A stretch of DNA of 64,000 nt from Aquila chrysaetos chrysaetos (lineage: Eukaryota > Chordata > Aves > Accipitriformes > Accipitridae), in assembly GCF_900496995.4 (NCBI RefSeq), contig NC_044009.1, forward strand, positions 13,424,001 through 13,488,000. Reading direction: 5' to 3'. The notes below the pieces were generated by a model. That model saw only the letters and a list, made by a program, of their open reading frames with translations. It searched no databases and was not told where the DNA came from. Numbering within the stretch: the stretch's first letter is position 1; each line of letters begins with the position of its first letter. Positions 15,801-28,620 of this stretch are shown here, piece by piece. The position numbers and the translations under genes were made by a program.

Positions 15801-16492
15801 GCAGTCCTGCTACATCCAGGGGAGCTTGAAACCAAGTCTCACCAGTTCCTGTGACCAAAAGTATGCTCGCACAGTATCTGGGCAAGCCCAAAACAGTCAA
15901 CTGTACCTGTGAAGATCAAGGGGACATCAGTAGACAGGATCAGCTGATCCAGAATGCTGGAGTTTACAACATTTACTGGAGGGGTTTTGAACAACAACCT
16001 GACTGCATCTTTTGTTTACTCAAAATAAAGACTAGATCCTTGTTAATGCACTGCTGCCCATGGTACACTCCCACAGAGCAGATGCAGCAGCTGGGTATAG
16101 TCCCTCTGGTAACCATATCTACCTCATCCCCTCTAATGCATCCTGGAAACGATCCCATCAAGGAAGAATTCAAGACAGGGAGGCAAAGAGGTGGCTGCAC
16201 AAAAACAGTCTGCAGGCTTCTGTCACAATCTCTTTGGGGTCAGTTTTGCAACCTACAGAATAGGGGGAATGTGATGGAAATCCTGAACATCCTATGAAAG
16301 TATCATCACTTGATATAATGGAAAATGATACAAGACAGCCTCATGGGTCCTGGGGCTCCTGCCATTCCAACCTGTACATACAGTCCTACTGCAGGCAAAA
16401 ACCTTTGTGTCAACAGGAATATAGCTAAATTAGTCCTTAAATTAGTTAAATAGTCTGAGGTCCTTACATAGTAAAGCCAAAAGCAGAAAGTT

Positions 16493-16549
16493 ACTTTCTG
16501 AGCAGAAGAAAGAAAGAAGAAAGAAAATACTTTCTGAGCAGAAAGTATT
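16493..16549. repeat. Short direct repeat ending in a perfect hairpin
   Basis: ACTTTCTGAGCAGAA occurs at 16493-16507 and 16529-16543, separated by GAAA-rich sequence. The second copy lies in a perfect inverted repeat: AATACTTTCT (16526-16535), loop GAGC, AGAAAGTATT (16540-16549). Confidence 0.85.
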
Positions 16550-17034
16550 ATGTTTGGACAGACTGACAGAGCACCAATATAACTATGCTGGTGCTGATTA
16601 AACACCTTCATTACAAAAATGTAAGCTGTAAGCACATGAAGGAGCACTGTTATTAGCACGAAACATGAGACTTTAAAAATAAACTGTTTACACATATAAA
16701 CATTAGATATGTGAAAGAAAACTGGCAGGATGAATCAGAGAGGTGGTTTGAAAAATGCTTCCAGGACTTGCTGTTAACAAGGCTGACAGCATTCTGGTTT
16801 CTTAAATGATTGCACAGAGAGCTTTGAAGAAAAAGAACACTATAAAAACACTTCACAGAGCAAAGTAAACACTCCACCCTAATAGGAATTCTCTTGCCCC
16901 CCTTTGGATCAGGCATTTTGTTATGTTTTCAAGCCTGAATTTCAGATCCAGCCTCAGAAGAAGTCGCAGTCTGATGGCTATTGGACAAAACACCAGTACC
17001 ATGCAGTGAGGCACCTTATTCCAGGCGGTGTCCT

Positions 17035-17128
17035 CACAAAAAAAAAAAAAACAAACAAACAAAAAAAAAAACCAAAAACAAAAAAAACCACCAAAAAAAA
17101 CCCCAAAAAACACAAAAACCCCACACCA
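17035..17128. repeat. A/C-only low-complexity tract
   Basis: Ninety-four consecutive bases contain only A and C, including AAAC repeats and runs of up to 13 A. Low-complexity sequence; the Lys-rich peptides it would encode are not genes. Confidence 0.9.
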
Positions 17129-17998
17129 GTACTCTGGGTTTATGTTGGATTTCCTGTGCAACATATCTTGGTATAAGGTACACAGGAAAATTCAGACTCT
17201 TATGCTAATTAGAAACAGCAACTTAAAAGCCATTAAGAACTCCAAATTGAAAACAAAACTTAAAAACTCAACATCAGACTTCAAGTGATTCTAATCCTTT
17301 GGGTTTTGTGACAAACTCAAGCCAATACCATACATGATCAGCTGCTTTAGCGTCTGATGCAAAACACATCAATTCTAATCAACAAAGTCCCATCAACTCA
17401 TTCCAGTCCCTTTGGATTACTTTTTATTTTGTATTAAAAGAAACTTATGCTTGATGTGACATATTCTTCCCTGATCTCCTGCTGAAATACCACTGAAGTT
17501 TTTTGCATTCATCCCATTGGACATTTTTCCAGTGCTGTTTAACTCCTTTTGCACATTTCTGCCTAGCATTGTACCTATTGTACCTACCATTTACTTTCAC
17601 TGTCAGGCTTGCACCCGGTCTCATGGCTCACTGCATGTTTGAACCCAGAATTAACTGCACTAAAGTGGGAGGCGAGGACCCATTTACAAGTACAATAGCA
17701 ATAGATTTTTTTTTTTTTCCCTAAAGTGGTCAAGAGAAATCACTTTAGGATCAATACTGCGGTGACAAGGAACAACACACACTTCTAACAGTCATCGGCT
17801 AGCTTCCTCACCTCAAATATTAGCCATGTCTAGAGCAGAACATGAGCCAAACCATTTGGAGGTTCAAAAAGCACTGAATTTGAATGTTTTTTCCATTTGC
17901 CCATTTGGAATAGGCAAGATTACTTTTGGCTTGTAGAGTGTGAGAAATTTCCTTCTCAAAGCTTTTCCAAAAAAGAATAGAAGCAAAAAGCACCTTCA

Positions 17999-18001
<3 letters not shown>

Positions 18002-18032
<31 letters not shown>
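18002..18032. repeat. Run of 31 A
   Basis: An uninterrupted A homopolymer. Upstream sequence (ending CACCTTCACTT) shows no AATAAA within 40 bases, so a retroposed tail on the + strand is not clearly supported. Confidence 0.9.
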
Positions 18033-18035
<3 letters not shown>

Positions 18036-18689
18036 CTGTTTCCAGAACATTACAGCAATAATTTGTAGAGGCTGTGAAAAACTGGATGAGCGTTAGCTCT
18101 CCTACAAGCAGAATCAAACTCTGGGTTTTCTGAAATGAGTCCATCCTTAATCATTAGCGCAATTGTTTTTTGCCCAATGAGTTACTTTACACTTTCAGTA
18201 ACCATCTCCACACATGCTTGAAAATACAATCCTGAAAGTTTCAGAAACTTAAAAGAAAGTAGGAAGAAGTGACTTTCCACTGTTTTAGCTAGTAGACCAG
18301 TATGAGTTGCCTGAATGGTAGGATAACAAACCACCATTACACCACTTAGAAATAATATTTATCTACTGAAGTTGTGTCTGCTGCAATAAAGTCATCAATT
18401 TTGAGCAGTTTAAAAAAGGCACTAAATTATAGAGTGGAAGTGCTTAAACACACAGCTTTATCTGCAAGGAATTTGCATGACAGTTTTGCTCTTTTATTAA
18501 GAGCTGGCAAACACAGATTTAGCATGGTTTTATGATCCTGGCATAGAGTGGATTGTGACTGATGTGACCATTTAAGGCCTGATCCAAACACGTACAAGCT
18601 TTTGCCATTTACTGACTCCATTCAGTACACCCAGACATCTACATCTAGTCTCACAAGAGAGGTCCCATCAGCCCTGGTCCCAGTAGGAC

Positions 18690-18692
<3 letters not shown>

Positions 18693-18721
<29 letters not shown>

Positions 18722-18787
18722 GGTGACCTAAACTCCACCCAGAGCCAGCCAACTGCCAATATTTTGGATGTGAAGAAACACTTTATT
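18693..18787 (-). repeat. Run of 29 T with reversed AATAAA: possible minus-strand retrocopy tail
   Basis: T29 at 18693-18721 reads as a poly(A) tail on the minus strand. The reverse of AATAAA lies at 18782-18787, about 60 bases before that tail, farther than the usual 10-30. A minus-strand frame of about 96 codons precedes it, but I do not recognise the peptide. Could equally be a plain homopolymer. Confidence 0.4.
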
Positions 18788-18964
18788 GCAGGACTGGCAT
18801 CAGTACCTACTCCACCCTCTTCACAGCGCTCAGAGTACAGGGCATAGCCAGGGCAAAATGAGGTAGAAAATGCTGTTTCTAGGCAAGTATCACTAGGAGT
18901 ATTGGAGGGCACCCAGATCTTATTTTCTTAGCCCAAACCCAATACAAAGCTCTGTGGCAGATAG

Positions 18965-19075
18965 AGAGGACACTGACTTGTAAAGCAAGATTTCTGAGGT
19001 CTGTTCCTGGTCTGTCACCCACCTTGTGATCTTGGACAAATTATCTTCTTTCTCCCTCTGCCTCAAAGGGCTTCT
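18965..19075 (+). repeat. MIR SINE fragment
   Basis: The order of segments matches the MIR consensus: GGTCTGTTCCTGGTCTGTCAC, then CTTGTGATCTTGGACAAATTA, then CTCCCTCTGCCTCA. This is the tRNA-derived SINE core found as old copies across amniotes. Diverged, about 110 bases, + orientation. Confidence 0.6.
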
Positions 19076-22000
19076 TATCTATTTCAAGCTCCTCTGGAGA
19101 AGCCAAAGACAGGGAAGGGAGGATACAGCTCATGGTTTATTCATATGACCCAGAGGTACAAGATTCCTCCCACTTTGTGACTGAAAAAACATCAGTAAGG
19201 TGTATTAGTGTTGCTTTCCAGTTTTGTCTGAAAAGCCTGACATCAGCAAGAACGCAATACTCATCTCCTGCTCTAGGTGATAAACTTCCCAGGTAACAAA
19301 TCCTTCTCACAACATACACCATTCCTTGTGCATCACAGAGCTCTGATCTTATACTTAGCTTTCTCTGGACTACAGTGAAGAGCAAGAACAGTCCCAGAGC
19401 TCCTCTAATTTGTGCTAGCAACCAAACTACCTCATCTACTACTGCCTCTTCTTGATAGGTCTGACATAAGAACTTCATAACACAGAGGGCAGAGACTCTT
19501 TTATTGAACAAACACAGAAAACCTCTTTTGCCTTTACTTTTTCAAACTGTTCACATTTTTCTGTCACTACTATTAAGCAACTGTTTCTTGTCTGGGGGTA
19601 CTTAAAAGATCCAAGCTGCTGCAAAAGCATTCTGCCTAAATAGGCTTTATTCCTTCAAAGCAAATAGTCATTATTTGGGAACAAGCAAAGGCCCTTGTTC
19701 CCCTAACTATCAAACCCTACAGCTGACCCCTTGAAGAAAGCTGTCCAAAGGGGAAGAAGTCTTTCTACTCAAGACAAGCAGAAACAAGGGCAGACAGCTG
19801 GCCAAGGAGACAGATATATTCTACAGAATATGTTAAGAGAATTATGTCTCTAGCACTGGGAGGGCAGCTTGGAGGGCAGCAGGAGGCTGGTTTGCAAAGC
19901 CAGGCTGCCATCTCTCCTTCCATGCTTTGGTCATGAGTCAGCAGTCTGATTTTTAGTCAGTGCAGCTGAAGTGTTTCTTTGCTGCCCCCCATGATGTTCT
20001 GGAGCACAGTCAGAGTCAGCTGCTCTGGGATGGGGCAACAGCCAGCACCTTCATCCTACAGCTGGGGAAGGAAGAAGTCAGACAGCATCAGCTTCAATCA
20101 GTGGCATTCCTAACAGGCAGGTTTGGCCATGCCTCAGGGAGGACTGGTTTGATAGCACAGCTCTTGGGGCAACAGGCTATGGACACAAGTGGTAGTCGGG
20201 CAGAGGGCCATCGGGAGCATTGCTTAGCAATCCTTGACAGCAACAGAGACTTCCAGCCTGGAGGTTTCTCACTTCAGGCATCTGCCCCTTTTGTTCACCT
20301 TTGTGGACTCCCTCATAACTTCCACAGAGGTAGACTCAGCTAAAAAAGGTCACCCCATGGGACTTCCTACCTTCATAAGCCCATGCCAGCAGTATCTTAA
20401 ATTGTTTCCTTCTATAGATGTTTTCTTCACAGTCTCCATTTAACACTTAAATAGGCACCCAGCTTCAGCCACACAGGAGCTCAAATGAAAGGCTAACTCA
20501 TGTTCACAGCATTGACACTCATGTTTTGAGGAGTGCTTGAGCTAGTCTCCACACTGCCTTCCTAGCACAGTGGGTCCCCCAGCTCACTCCTACAGTAAGC
20601 GAACCACTTTCTCTGTACCCACCCCCCCACCCCGTCATTTGTCATTTTCACAGCCACTTAATTCTCCATTGCAGTTTGGAAAGGTAGCTGGAAGACAGCT
20701 AAAAAAGTTAGAAGAGGCTTTAAAGATTCAAATCCGCACGTCGCCTTATCAGGTATGGATTTGAGGATCTCCGAAGGAAGCAGACTACAGTTCCTCTTCC
20801 ACTGCCAACTTGTAATGAAGTTCTGTGAACTACTCCCAGCACTGTGGTATGTAGTAATTAAATTCATGAAAGTGACATTCTTGGAGTTTTACATTTAAAA
20901 CAGGGTTTCCCATTCCCCCCACCCTGCCATTCAAAGTTTCCTTCCGTATGTTGGACATACTCAGAACTCCCAATTAGAGACATAGGAACTGACATTTCAA
21001 TTTTATTGAAAGTGTCCAAGTCAGTTTTCATCCCAAATTAGAGAAGTTTCATGTTTCAACAATTAAATTACCATCTCAGGAAAATGTCTGTTGGAGTAAA
21101 AAAATCATTCTATTTCAATAAAATTGAGAAGACTTGTTCAAACAATGGTGTTTTGAAGTTTGATAATACTATAACTCAACATTTTTAGTGAAAGCATTAT
21201 TCTGAAAGGAAATCCTTCATCTTCATTTGCTTATATGACAGAGCTACACTGATGCCAACATTTTACCATAAAGGCTTTGAATTCATTAAAACAAATTTTC
21301 TTTGTGTGGAAACTTTCTGTCAGGCTTCCTACCACATCTGCTCTCAAGAGTCTGCCTCCCTAGCTGTCATCACAAGCCTCTGTTGAGCAATACACCCTGT
21401 GAAGAGGAGTCAGTAGATTACAGACATGACTACTAGTGATCAGCATCTTCGTACTGCTAAGAGAGCATTGTTTACATGTCAACAAATGTTCAGCAATATA
21501 TGGTTTATATTCCCTAAAACTGCCCCCAGCTTCTCTTCCTTGCCTATTGCTTCAGCCCCATTTATGCAGTTTCTCCACCTCATAATGATTTTAGATCAAC
21601 AAACAAAGGAAAAAACTTAAGACTGTAAATATGTCATTTATAAAGCTTCCAATCTCAGTTTCTACTAGGCATACTTCGGGGTGGTAATTATCTGGGCAAC
21701 ACCTCCATTAAAGCCACCAATTTGCTGTCCTGGGGGTTTCAGCCAGATGAGGAGTACTCTATGTGTCCATGAATCATATTTCCACCCAGGCTTTTGAGAG
21801 ACATATTTAACATTTAATAAATGGTTGACTTTCTTTAATACAGGACTAGAACCAGCAGAAGGTTCACTCATAAGCAGTTCCCACTTAGTAAACCATTTGC
21901 ACTATGCACATGAATAATAACAGCTCCTGTAACCAACGTTCTTCTGCATGGAACCAGGGAATCAGTGGTAAAATGTACTTGCATGAGAGCAGGCACAAAG

Positions 22001-25000
22001 CCCACACCCTGAAACATCTCCTTGAAATAACTATGTTCAAAGAAATTATGGCAGATACCACTGTTCTACTCTACTGTATTTAGGGAATGAAATGCTTCCA
22101 AGAGGCAGATTTCAGACACGCACACCAAAAATTAATTGTACCGGTAACTTTCCAGTGAGTGGAATTTGTTATGTTTGTTCAAAAGTAGCAATCCAGTGGA
22201 GAAAATGTAGCCTTGATATTTTACTTGCATAATCAGCAAATGAGCCAGAAAGAATGTCAAAGCAAAAAAAAGGGCTGGCCAGCAGAAAAGAAATATACAG
22301 ATTTAGTGACAGTAATGTTAACACTGGGATAAGCTGAGATGGGGAAAAAAAAAAAAAAAAAGGAGGAATATTGGGACACAGCCTCCAGTCTTTTCTGCCT
22401 GTGCTGTTGATGTGGTGCAAGGGTGATGGATTTCAGCCACTGTTTGGAAAATGAGATATCCACTGTATAGGTGTAAAGCCAGAGGCAGCAGTAGGGGGAG
22501 GGGATACTATGGTTGATCACAATGGCCCAATCTCCCAATTACCTACTGGTAGGAAGATTTTAGTTTGCCATCACATCACAAATAGCACAAACTCTAATTC
22601 TGTCTGTTATTCTAGCTAACTACTGTCTGCACTCAAGATACTCTAAACTGACTCAACACAGACTGGACTCTCAGCTAGTTAAAAAAAAGGATAGTACTTG
22701 GTTATATCAAGCTTGTAACCTCCCCAAGCTGTGAGCTGAATGCTGCTTTACATAGCATAAAGCTGATAACCCACCACCACCCCCCTAGCAGGAGGTCAAA
22801 GGATTCATTTTACCATGGAAGAGAACTGCAGGGTGAAGCCCAAAGGCATTGATGGCTGCAGCTGACTGAAGTGCAAGCATTTGGATTTGCACGTGCTGTA
22901 ATAAAAGTACCAATATGATATTTCAGTTTAAATACATGAAACTCAACACGACAATGGTTCACACTACACTTCTTGAGCCCTCAACAGAAAGCCTTGCCAG
23001 AGTTGTAGAAGCAGAAGCAAGGCAGGGGGAAGACACAAGTCTCCAGGAGGGATCCTACACCTCTGTGGTAGACAGGAGGTATCAGACTTGGTGTTTTAAG
23101 TTGGACTATAGCACTTCCCCCAAATCTATTAATTTTGGGGTAAACTTCCCATCAGCTTATATTGGCCACAACCATAGGCAGAAACCATAGCAGCAGAAAA
23201 CACTCATTAACTTGGACGAGACTTTGCGCCACAGCTCCTTGTTCACAGACACTCCAGATGGAGATTATCCAGTTCATCCCACACTCAAGACATGCCTTGT
23301 AGGCTGACAACATACCTTAGAGGAGCAATGCTGCTCTTTCACCAGGAAAAGTGGGACAGAAGAGGTAGGAGCACCAGATGCATGGGGAAAGGATACATTG
23401 CCTTTCTTTGCATCCTTCTCTCACACTTAAAGAATGGCTGTTTCTGACAATTGGCCAACCACTATTTGTTTCAAAGGCATCAGCAAAAGGCTAAGGAACA
23501 GGCTTGCCTCAAATGAACATCTGTTTCTAACAAAAGCTGAAAGAAGTTGGCTGACAGAAATCCAAGTGCCCTCAAGACCAAAGTAGTACCTGGCTTTTAG
23601 AAACTGGCATGCAGAAGGAAATACATTTTGTAAGGATCACCAAGAGCACCAGAAAACCTTCCTACTTTCCTTGGTTGTAAAACTGTCCAAACAAGGAGAG
23701 GAACTTTTAAGAGCTTTGGGGGAATTAGTAGTACCAGCATTATCCACATTTTTAAGAGAGTATTCACAATTACTGCCTTCCCAGACCATTATCTATTTAA
23801 GCTTAACATATACTGTTCCCAAAACAGATCGTTAACAACAGGAATAAGATGACAGCATTTTACATTAATACCTTACTCTGCCTGTTCCCCAGGGACTAGG
23901 AGTGTAAGAAATGGGTGGGTCTGTGTGGGGAAGACAGCAGCTATGAAAGGATTCCTCTAACCCTTAACTGCTTGCAGCTGCTATCTGTGCCATACTCCAT
24001 AAACAAGACGGGCTTTGTCTCAGGCTGTGTTTCTGTGCATTGCTCAAACAGGGAAATATCACTCTGTCTAGACCTCCTTACAAAAGCACTTTCAATGTTT
24101 TCTGCAGAAGTATTAACACTCCCCCAAATAAGAAAACAAGACTTTTACCACTTTCATATGAGAACAAAGAAGTGGTTTTAAAATGAAAAAAACACTAGAA
24201 TTGGGATAATTGACAAAATACAGTAAACTCCTATTTATGCCCTACACATTTTCTTCTTAAAAGAAATTTGTCTCCTTGTCATAATGACCACAAAACTGAA
24301 GCAAAATTTATTTTTAGGACAAAAAGTAATTTTATTTTTCTTCTGTTTGCTAATAGGAACTTTTCAAACACTGTCTGAAATGTGCAGAGAAAACTACTCC
24401 CTAGGGAAAAAAGCAAGGAAAAAAACCAGTATTTGTGATGCTATTTCTCATGAACATCACGCGTGATGTCTCAGGTGAATCAGTATCTCTTCATTGTGGT
24501 CAATCATTCACTGTTCATTTGCTCATTTCCCACGCACATGAAGAGGTGCTGTCTTTAAGCTTCTGTACTATGAATGGCCTCAATTTCTCCACATGACAAT
24601 ATGGAGAGCTATTTCAGAATACCTGAAATTTCTACTGCTACATCTTCTTTTTCACTCATTTGCACATCAGCACCAAGAATAGTTGTCTTACCTGTAAAAC
24701 TCAGTGAACCAGACTGAAAAAAACCCCACAAAGCATACCCATAACCCAGTAAATGAAAGGCATTACCTGCTGTACACATTGAGGCTGTTCTCTTCACTCA
24801 GTCACAGAGCTGTAGCAGATCACTTGCTGGCATTAAATGTAAGTTCATGCACAGGAAAGCACAATGCTGAAGGAGAGCACACAAAAACCCCCATGTTAAG
24901 TCATCTTCACACCTGGTCTTTCATGGGGTTTTCTACCCAGTCTCACACTCCAGAGCTGCTCAAACCAAGCAGGGGTAAGAGGAGTACAAGGGTTTATTCC

Positions 25001-26021
25001 AGTCACCATTGATCAGTAGGAGCGGAAAGCACAAACAACACTGAAAGCAGCAAGAGGTTGACTACTCATTTTAAACATCCTCTTGTGCAAAAGGAAGATT
25101 TAAAAACTCAACTTGACTATCTGAAAGGCTTCTTAGCTTTTAAGGTTAGCAGGGCATAATTAGAATTGAGCAAAGTTGTCAGCATCTAGAAACCCCCCTC
25201 CACACACAGATACAGCACCCTTCTAACAGCAGATTTTAGCCTCAGAAAAGGACAGTCCTATATAACAAATTTTCATACTTTTGAGCTTGGAGAAAGCATC
25301 ATGCAAAGTTGGATCAAGCAATAGAAAAAACAAGTAGAAGGGACAATCAAACATAACCAGGAATACCTCTTCCAAGCAACAACAAGCCAATACCCACCAC
25401 AAACTTTACACCTCTAGGGATGCCTAATGAGAGACTCCCCCTTATAAAGCACCACCTAAAGAGCTTCTGCTCCATTTAAAGGGGTACATGCAGCAATCAC
25501 TTGGTGCATACCATGGAACCCCCCTGCAGTCCTCCTTCCCCTCCAGTTGCTATCCCAGTAATGAGCATCAGCTTTCTGCTGCAGCTGGTCACAAATGCTG
25601 GGCTCCTGGCTGATAGGAGCTGAGGTAATTTTTTCCCCCCTCATTTTAAAAACTAAAAATGTCCTGTAAATTCAAAGCTTAATTTGGTTCAAATTTTGCT
25701 CAGTATATACTAAAATTATGTATTCCAGAGGAAAAGAGTCAATCCCCCTTACACTGCCCTCCCTTTGGCTGTGTTCCCTAAGCCCCCTGCCACGCACAGA
25801 GCCCTGCCTCACTGTTGCACAGGGGTTTGTCCACCTATAACATACAATGTGGGCTTGAGAAAAATCAGCATTTTCCATCAAAACTCTGCTTTGACCAGAA
25901 ATTTCCAGCTAGTTTTCCTTTACCCTGAATATATTAGAGGCAAACAATCATGACAGGAAGGGGCTTTCAGTTTCAAATCACGCTCCTCATCCAATTCAGC
26001 AATTACATTTACCAAGCCATC

Positions 26022-26055
26022 CTATTTATTTTTAATCCTATTTATTTATTTATTT
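26022..26055. repeat. TTTA-rich simple repeat
   Basis: Several TTTA units around CTATTTATTT, with a duplicated TTTTTAATCC-like flank. Low complexity. Confidence 0.75.
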
Positions 26056-28440
26056 CTAATCCAACTCTTTAGAAACATCAGCGTTCCCATTAGAACCCAT
26101 TTTTAATCTGATTTTATTACTCAGTTACAGGAAAGGTGTGGCCAAATTAAATTGTAATTTGTGAAGTGACATCCCTCATTTATGAAAGAAAACAGCCATG
26201 CAGCCAGCTTTTTCACTATCCCCCCCACTAAGAAAAGTTGGAAAAGGGAAATCCACCAGGAAAATGTACGACAAACAGCTTTATTAGTTCTCCTGCATAA
26301 TTCTAACCATCACTCTTTAAGCAGCATGTCTTGCTCCCAGGGAGGTGAATGGCAAAACTCACCCTGGTTCAGTGGAGGGGAGGGTGATTAAAAGGCTGGA
26401 AGGGAACCACGGACAGTATTTCCAGGTTACTGGTCCAGGAGTATCCCACATCATCTGCTACACAGATGTGTCTAGATGTGGCAGCCTCCTGCTCAAGGGC
26501 AGTCACATCTTACACAAAGACAGCTCCCAGGCAGGGCAGGGTATGGCAGCAGACTCTAGCTCCTGAGCTTGGGAACACCAAACAAGGACCACTCTCTCCT
26601 CCATTAGAAGCTATATCATGATCTTATTTTGCATAGCCTCAGAGGGAAGCGTTAGCATTTTGACCAAAGTAGCAGCTACCTTTGAAAAGATATAGCTCAA
26701 GAGAACTCACAGAATTCATGACTATCGCCTTGGTGGCAGCGAAGGTATCAATGCCTCACCTCTTTCTCATGTAACCAACAAAGTATCCCATTGCGATAAG
26801 GAAAGGGTCAGATGGTGGGGCAGAGAGCAGGTAAAGCCTAAGTATCTGTAGATTTGCCCGGGTCAATAGATCATGGAAGCTATAGAGGGGTTTTTTTGGT
26901 TTTAACCTACAGACAAAAATAATGGTCTACCAGAATGTGGTATAAGAATGGCCAAACGAAGGTTGCACACAGCACACATCCCATTTCTGCACATACAAAA
27001 GGGCTTTGAAAGAAAAATGTATCCACAGATCTGCAGTAATGATTGTTTGCAGTAGAACATAGGAAATCCTCACCAGAGGGAAGACTGAGGCCAGTGACTC
27101 ACTTGGTGCAAAGCAAAATGACTACTTCAGCATCAATTAAATTATGCTGATTTACAGAAGCTGATGCTTTGTGTCTAATGAAGTTGCACAGACAAGTTTT
27201 CTCAGTCAGCGTTTTTCCTCACAGTTACCAAGAGCTTGCATGTGTCCTCTCCACCCTGTCTCCCCTCATTTTGGTTGGAGGGTATATTATTTTAGTAATA
27301 CCCACCACCACCCCATGGAAGAGAGTTGAAGTTTATCTTGGAAATAGGCATTTACTCTCAGTTATAATTAAAAAATTAGGGGCCCTGGTCAGCCAAAGAG
27401 ACACTCTGAAACCCAGTTTGTCACATTTCTCACAGTCCTTGCCAGCAAAATGGAGAATCAAATACCTACAAAAAAACCATGTTACCATTTCTTGCAATTT
27501 TTAATGGGTCTTTCAACATTTGGTTATTCTCCTTAATGCCCCGGCTTCTGCATAACATGGCAAAATACTGGTCCTGTTGTTAAATTCCTGTTCCTGTTGT
27601 TAAGCTACCTAATAAAGCTTGAGTCTAATGTAACATCTTTAAAGACAGCACCTAAAAACCCCTGATAGGGGAAGAACAGGATTTATTGTGTATAAAACCC
27701 TCATGATAGCTAAGCTAGCTTCATGGTCTGAGTGCCTGATTCATGAGTTCGTTGGCTGAGAGGCACAGGTCTTCGAACTCTCTCAATTCTTCTAGGCCCT
27801 ATCTCATTTCTAGTTTTCTTTTTATGGGCCTTGTTTAAATTTTCCGGATGAAAAAGAGAGATTTGGGTAGAAAAAATTTGTGGGAAGTTTCCAGGTCTCT
27901 TTTTTCCCTCTGAAACTTGAAAAGCTTGGTTTCATATCCATGTAGAACAAGGGAACAAATCATGGATGGAGAGAAAAAGGCCTGCTATTACTACAGACTC
28001 TTGCCTCCTGCAAAAGCCAAACCCTACATATCCCCACGCCCTCTTCAGCAGAAATAACAGACTCAGCTATTTGCTTTTCAGGTCTGGCATAAGGAAGTGG
28101 GTAGCAGGACCATGATCTTTTTTTCGCACCTCCAGCAGGCTTCTACCCTCAGCAACTCTGCCTGCACTCAGACCTAGATCTGGAGGGACTTGTTGGTCTC
28201 AATTTCCCTCAAGCTGTCCAAGTCTTCTAGTTATAGGGCATTGGGTGCCTGCCAGTCAGATTGCATATGTCAGCTCAATTCTTCAGCCTTATTTCTGCCT
28301 GTCTTTCAACAGGTTGACACAGAGCGAAAAAAAGAGGATCCTCAATACTGGACTGCTTTGCCAGTAGTAGTTGACTTTCCCTTTGATGACTGGACAGCTT
28401 GCAAACATCTTCAAAGGGTGTTCCACAATGAGCCAGCAAT

Positions 28441-28620
28441 GTCACAAGAGTCGTAGCATAGGACTCAAGAGGCCAATATGGGTTGGAAGGGACTTCTGGA
28501 GGTCATCTCGTGCAACCTGCCTCCTCTTCAGAAGAGAGACAGCTTTGATCAGGCTGTTCAAGACCTTGTCTAGGCAAGTTTTTAATATATCTAAAGCCAC
28601 ATGAGCTATTTCAGGAAGCA
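28441..28620 (-). mobile_element. CR1 LINE 3'-end fragment
   Basis: Reads GGGTTGGAAGGGACTTCTGG, then AGGTCATCTCGTGCAACC, then CAGGCTGTTCAAGACCTTGTC and TTTTTAATATATCTAAAG. This matches the complement of the CR1 3' region (GGTTGGAAGGGACCTCTGGAG...TCATCTAGTCCAACC). The element is therefore on the minus strand. CR1 is the dominant LINE of birds, crocodilians and turtles. The copy is short, 5'-truncated as usual, and lacks a clear terminal ATTCTATG repeat. Confidence 0.8.

Larger units (their letters stand above)
12900..28400. other. Intergenic DNA, no gene supported
   Basis: AT-rich with no convincing coding sequence. The longest frames (148 codons at 15851-16297 from a GTG; 127 codons at 19960-20343; 124 codons on the minus strand at 19137-19511) have no recognisable domain. 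The block contains the hairpin at 16526-16549, the A/C-only tract at 17035-17128, the A and T runs at 18.0 and 18.7 kb, a MIR copy at 19.0 kb, a run of 17 A at 22345-22361 and TTTA repeats near 26.04 kb. Confidence 0.6.

Noticed and set aside
15851..16297. 148-codon open frame
   Set aside because: Starts with GTG, no recognisable domain, no promoter or splice context; within chance for 52 kb of sequence.
17028..17288. Lys/Asn/Thr/Pro-rich frames
   Set aside because: Translation of an A/C-only low-complexity tract.
19137..19511. 124-codon minus-strand frame
   Set aside because: No recognised domain or paralogue; no supporting splice or promoter signals.
19960..20343. 127-codon plus-strand frame
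   Set aside because: Locally GC-richer DNA gives a longer chance frame; peptide not recognised.
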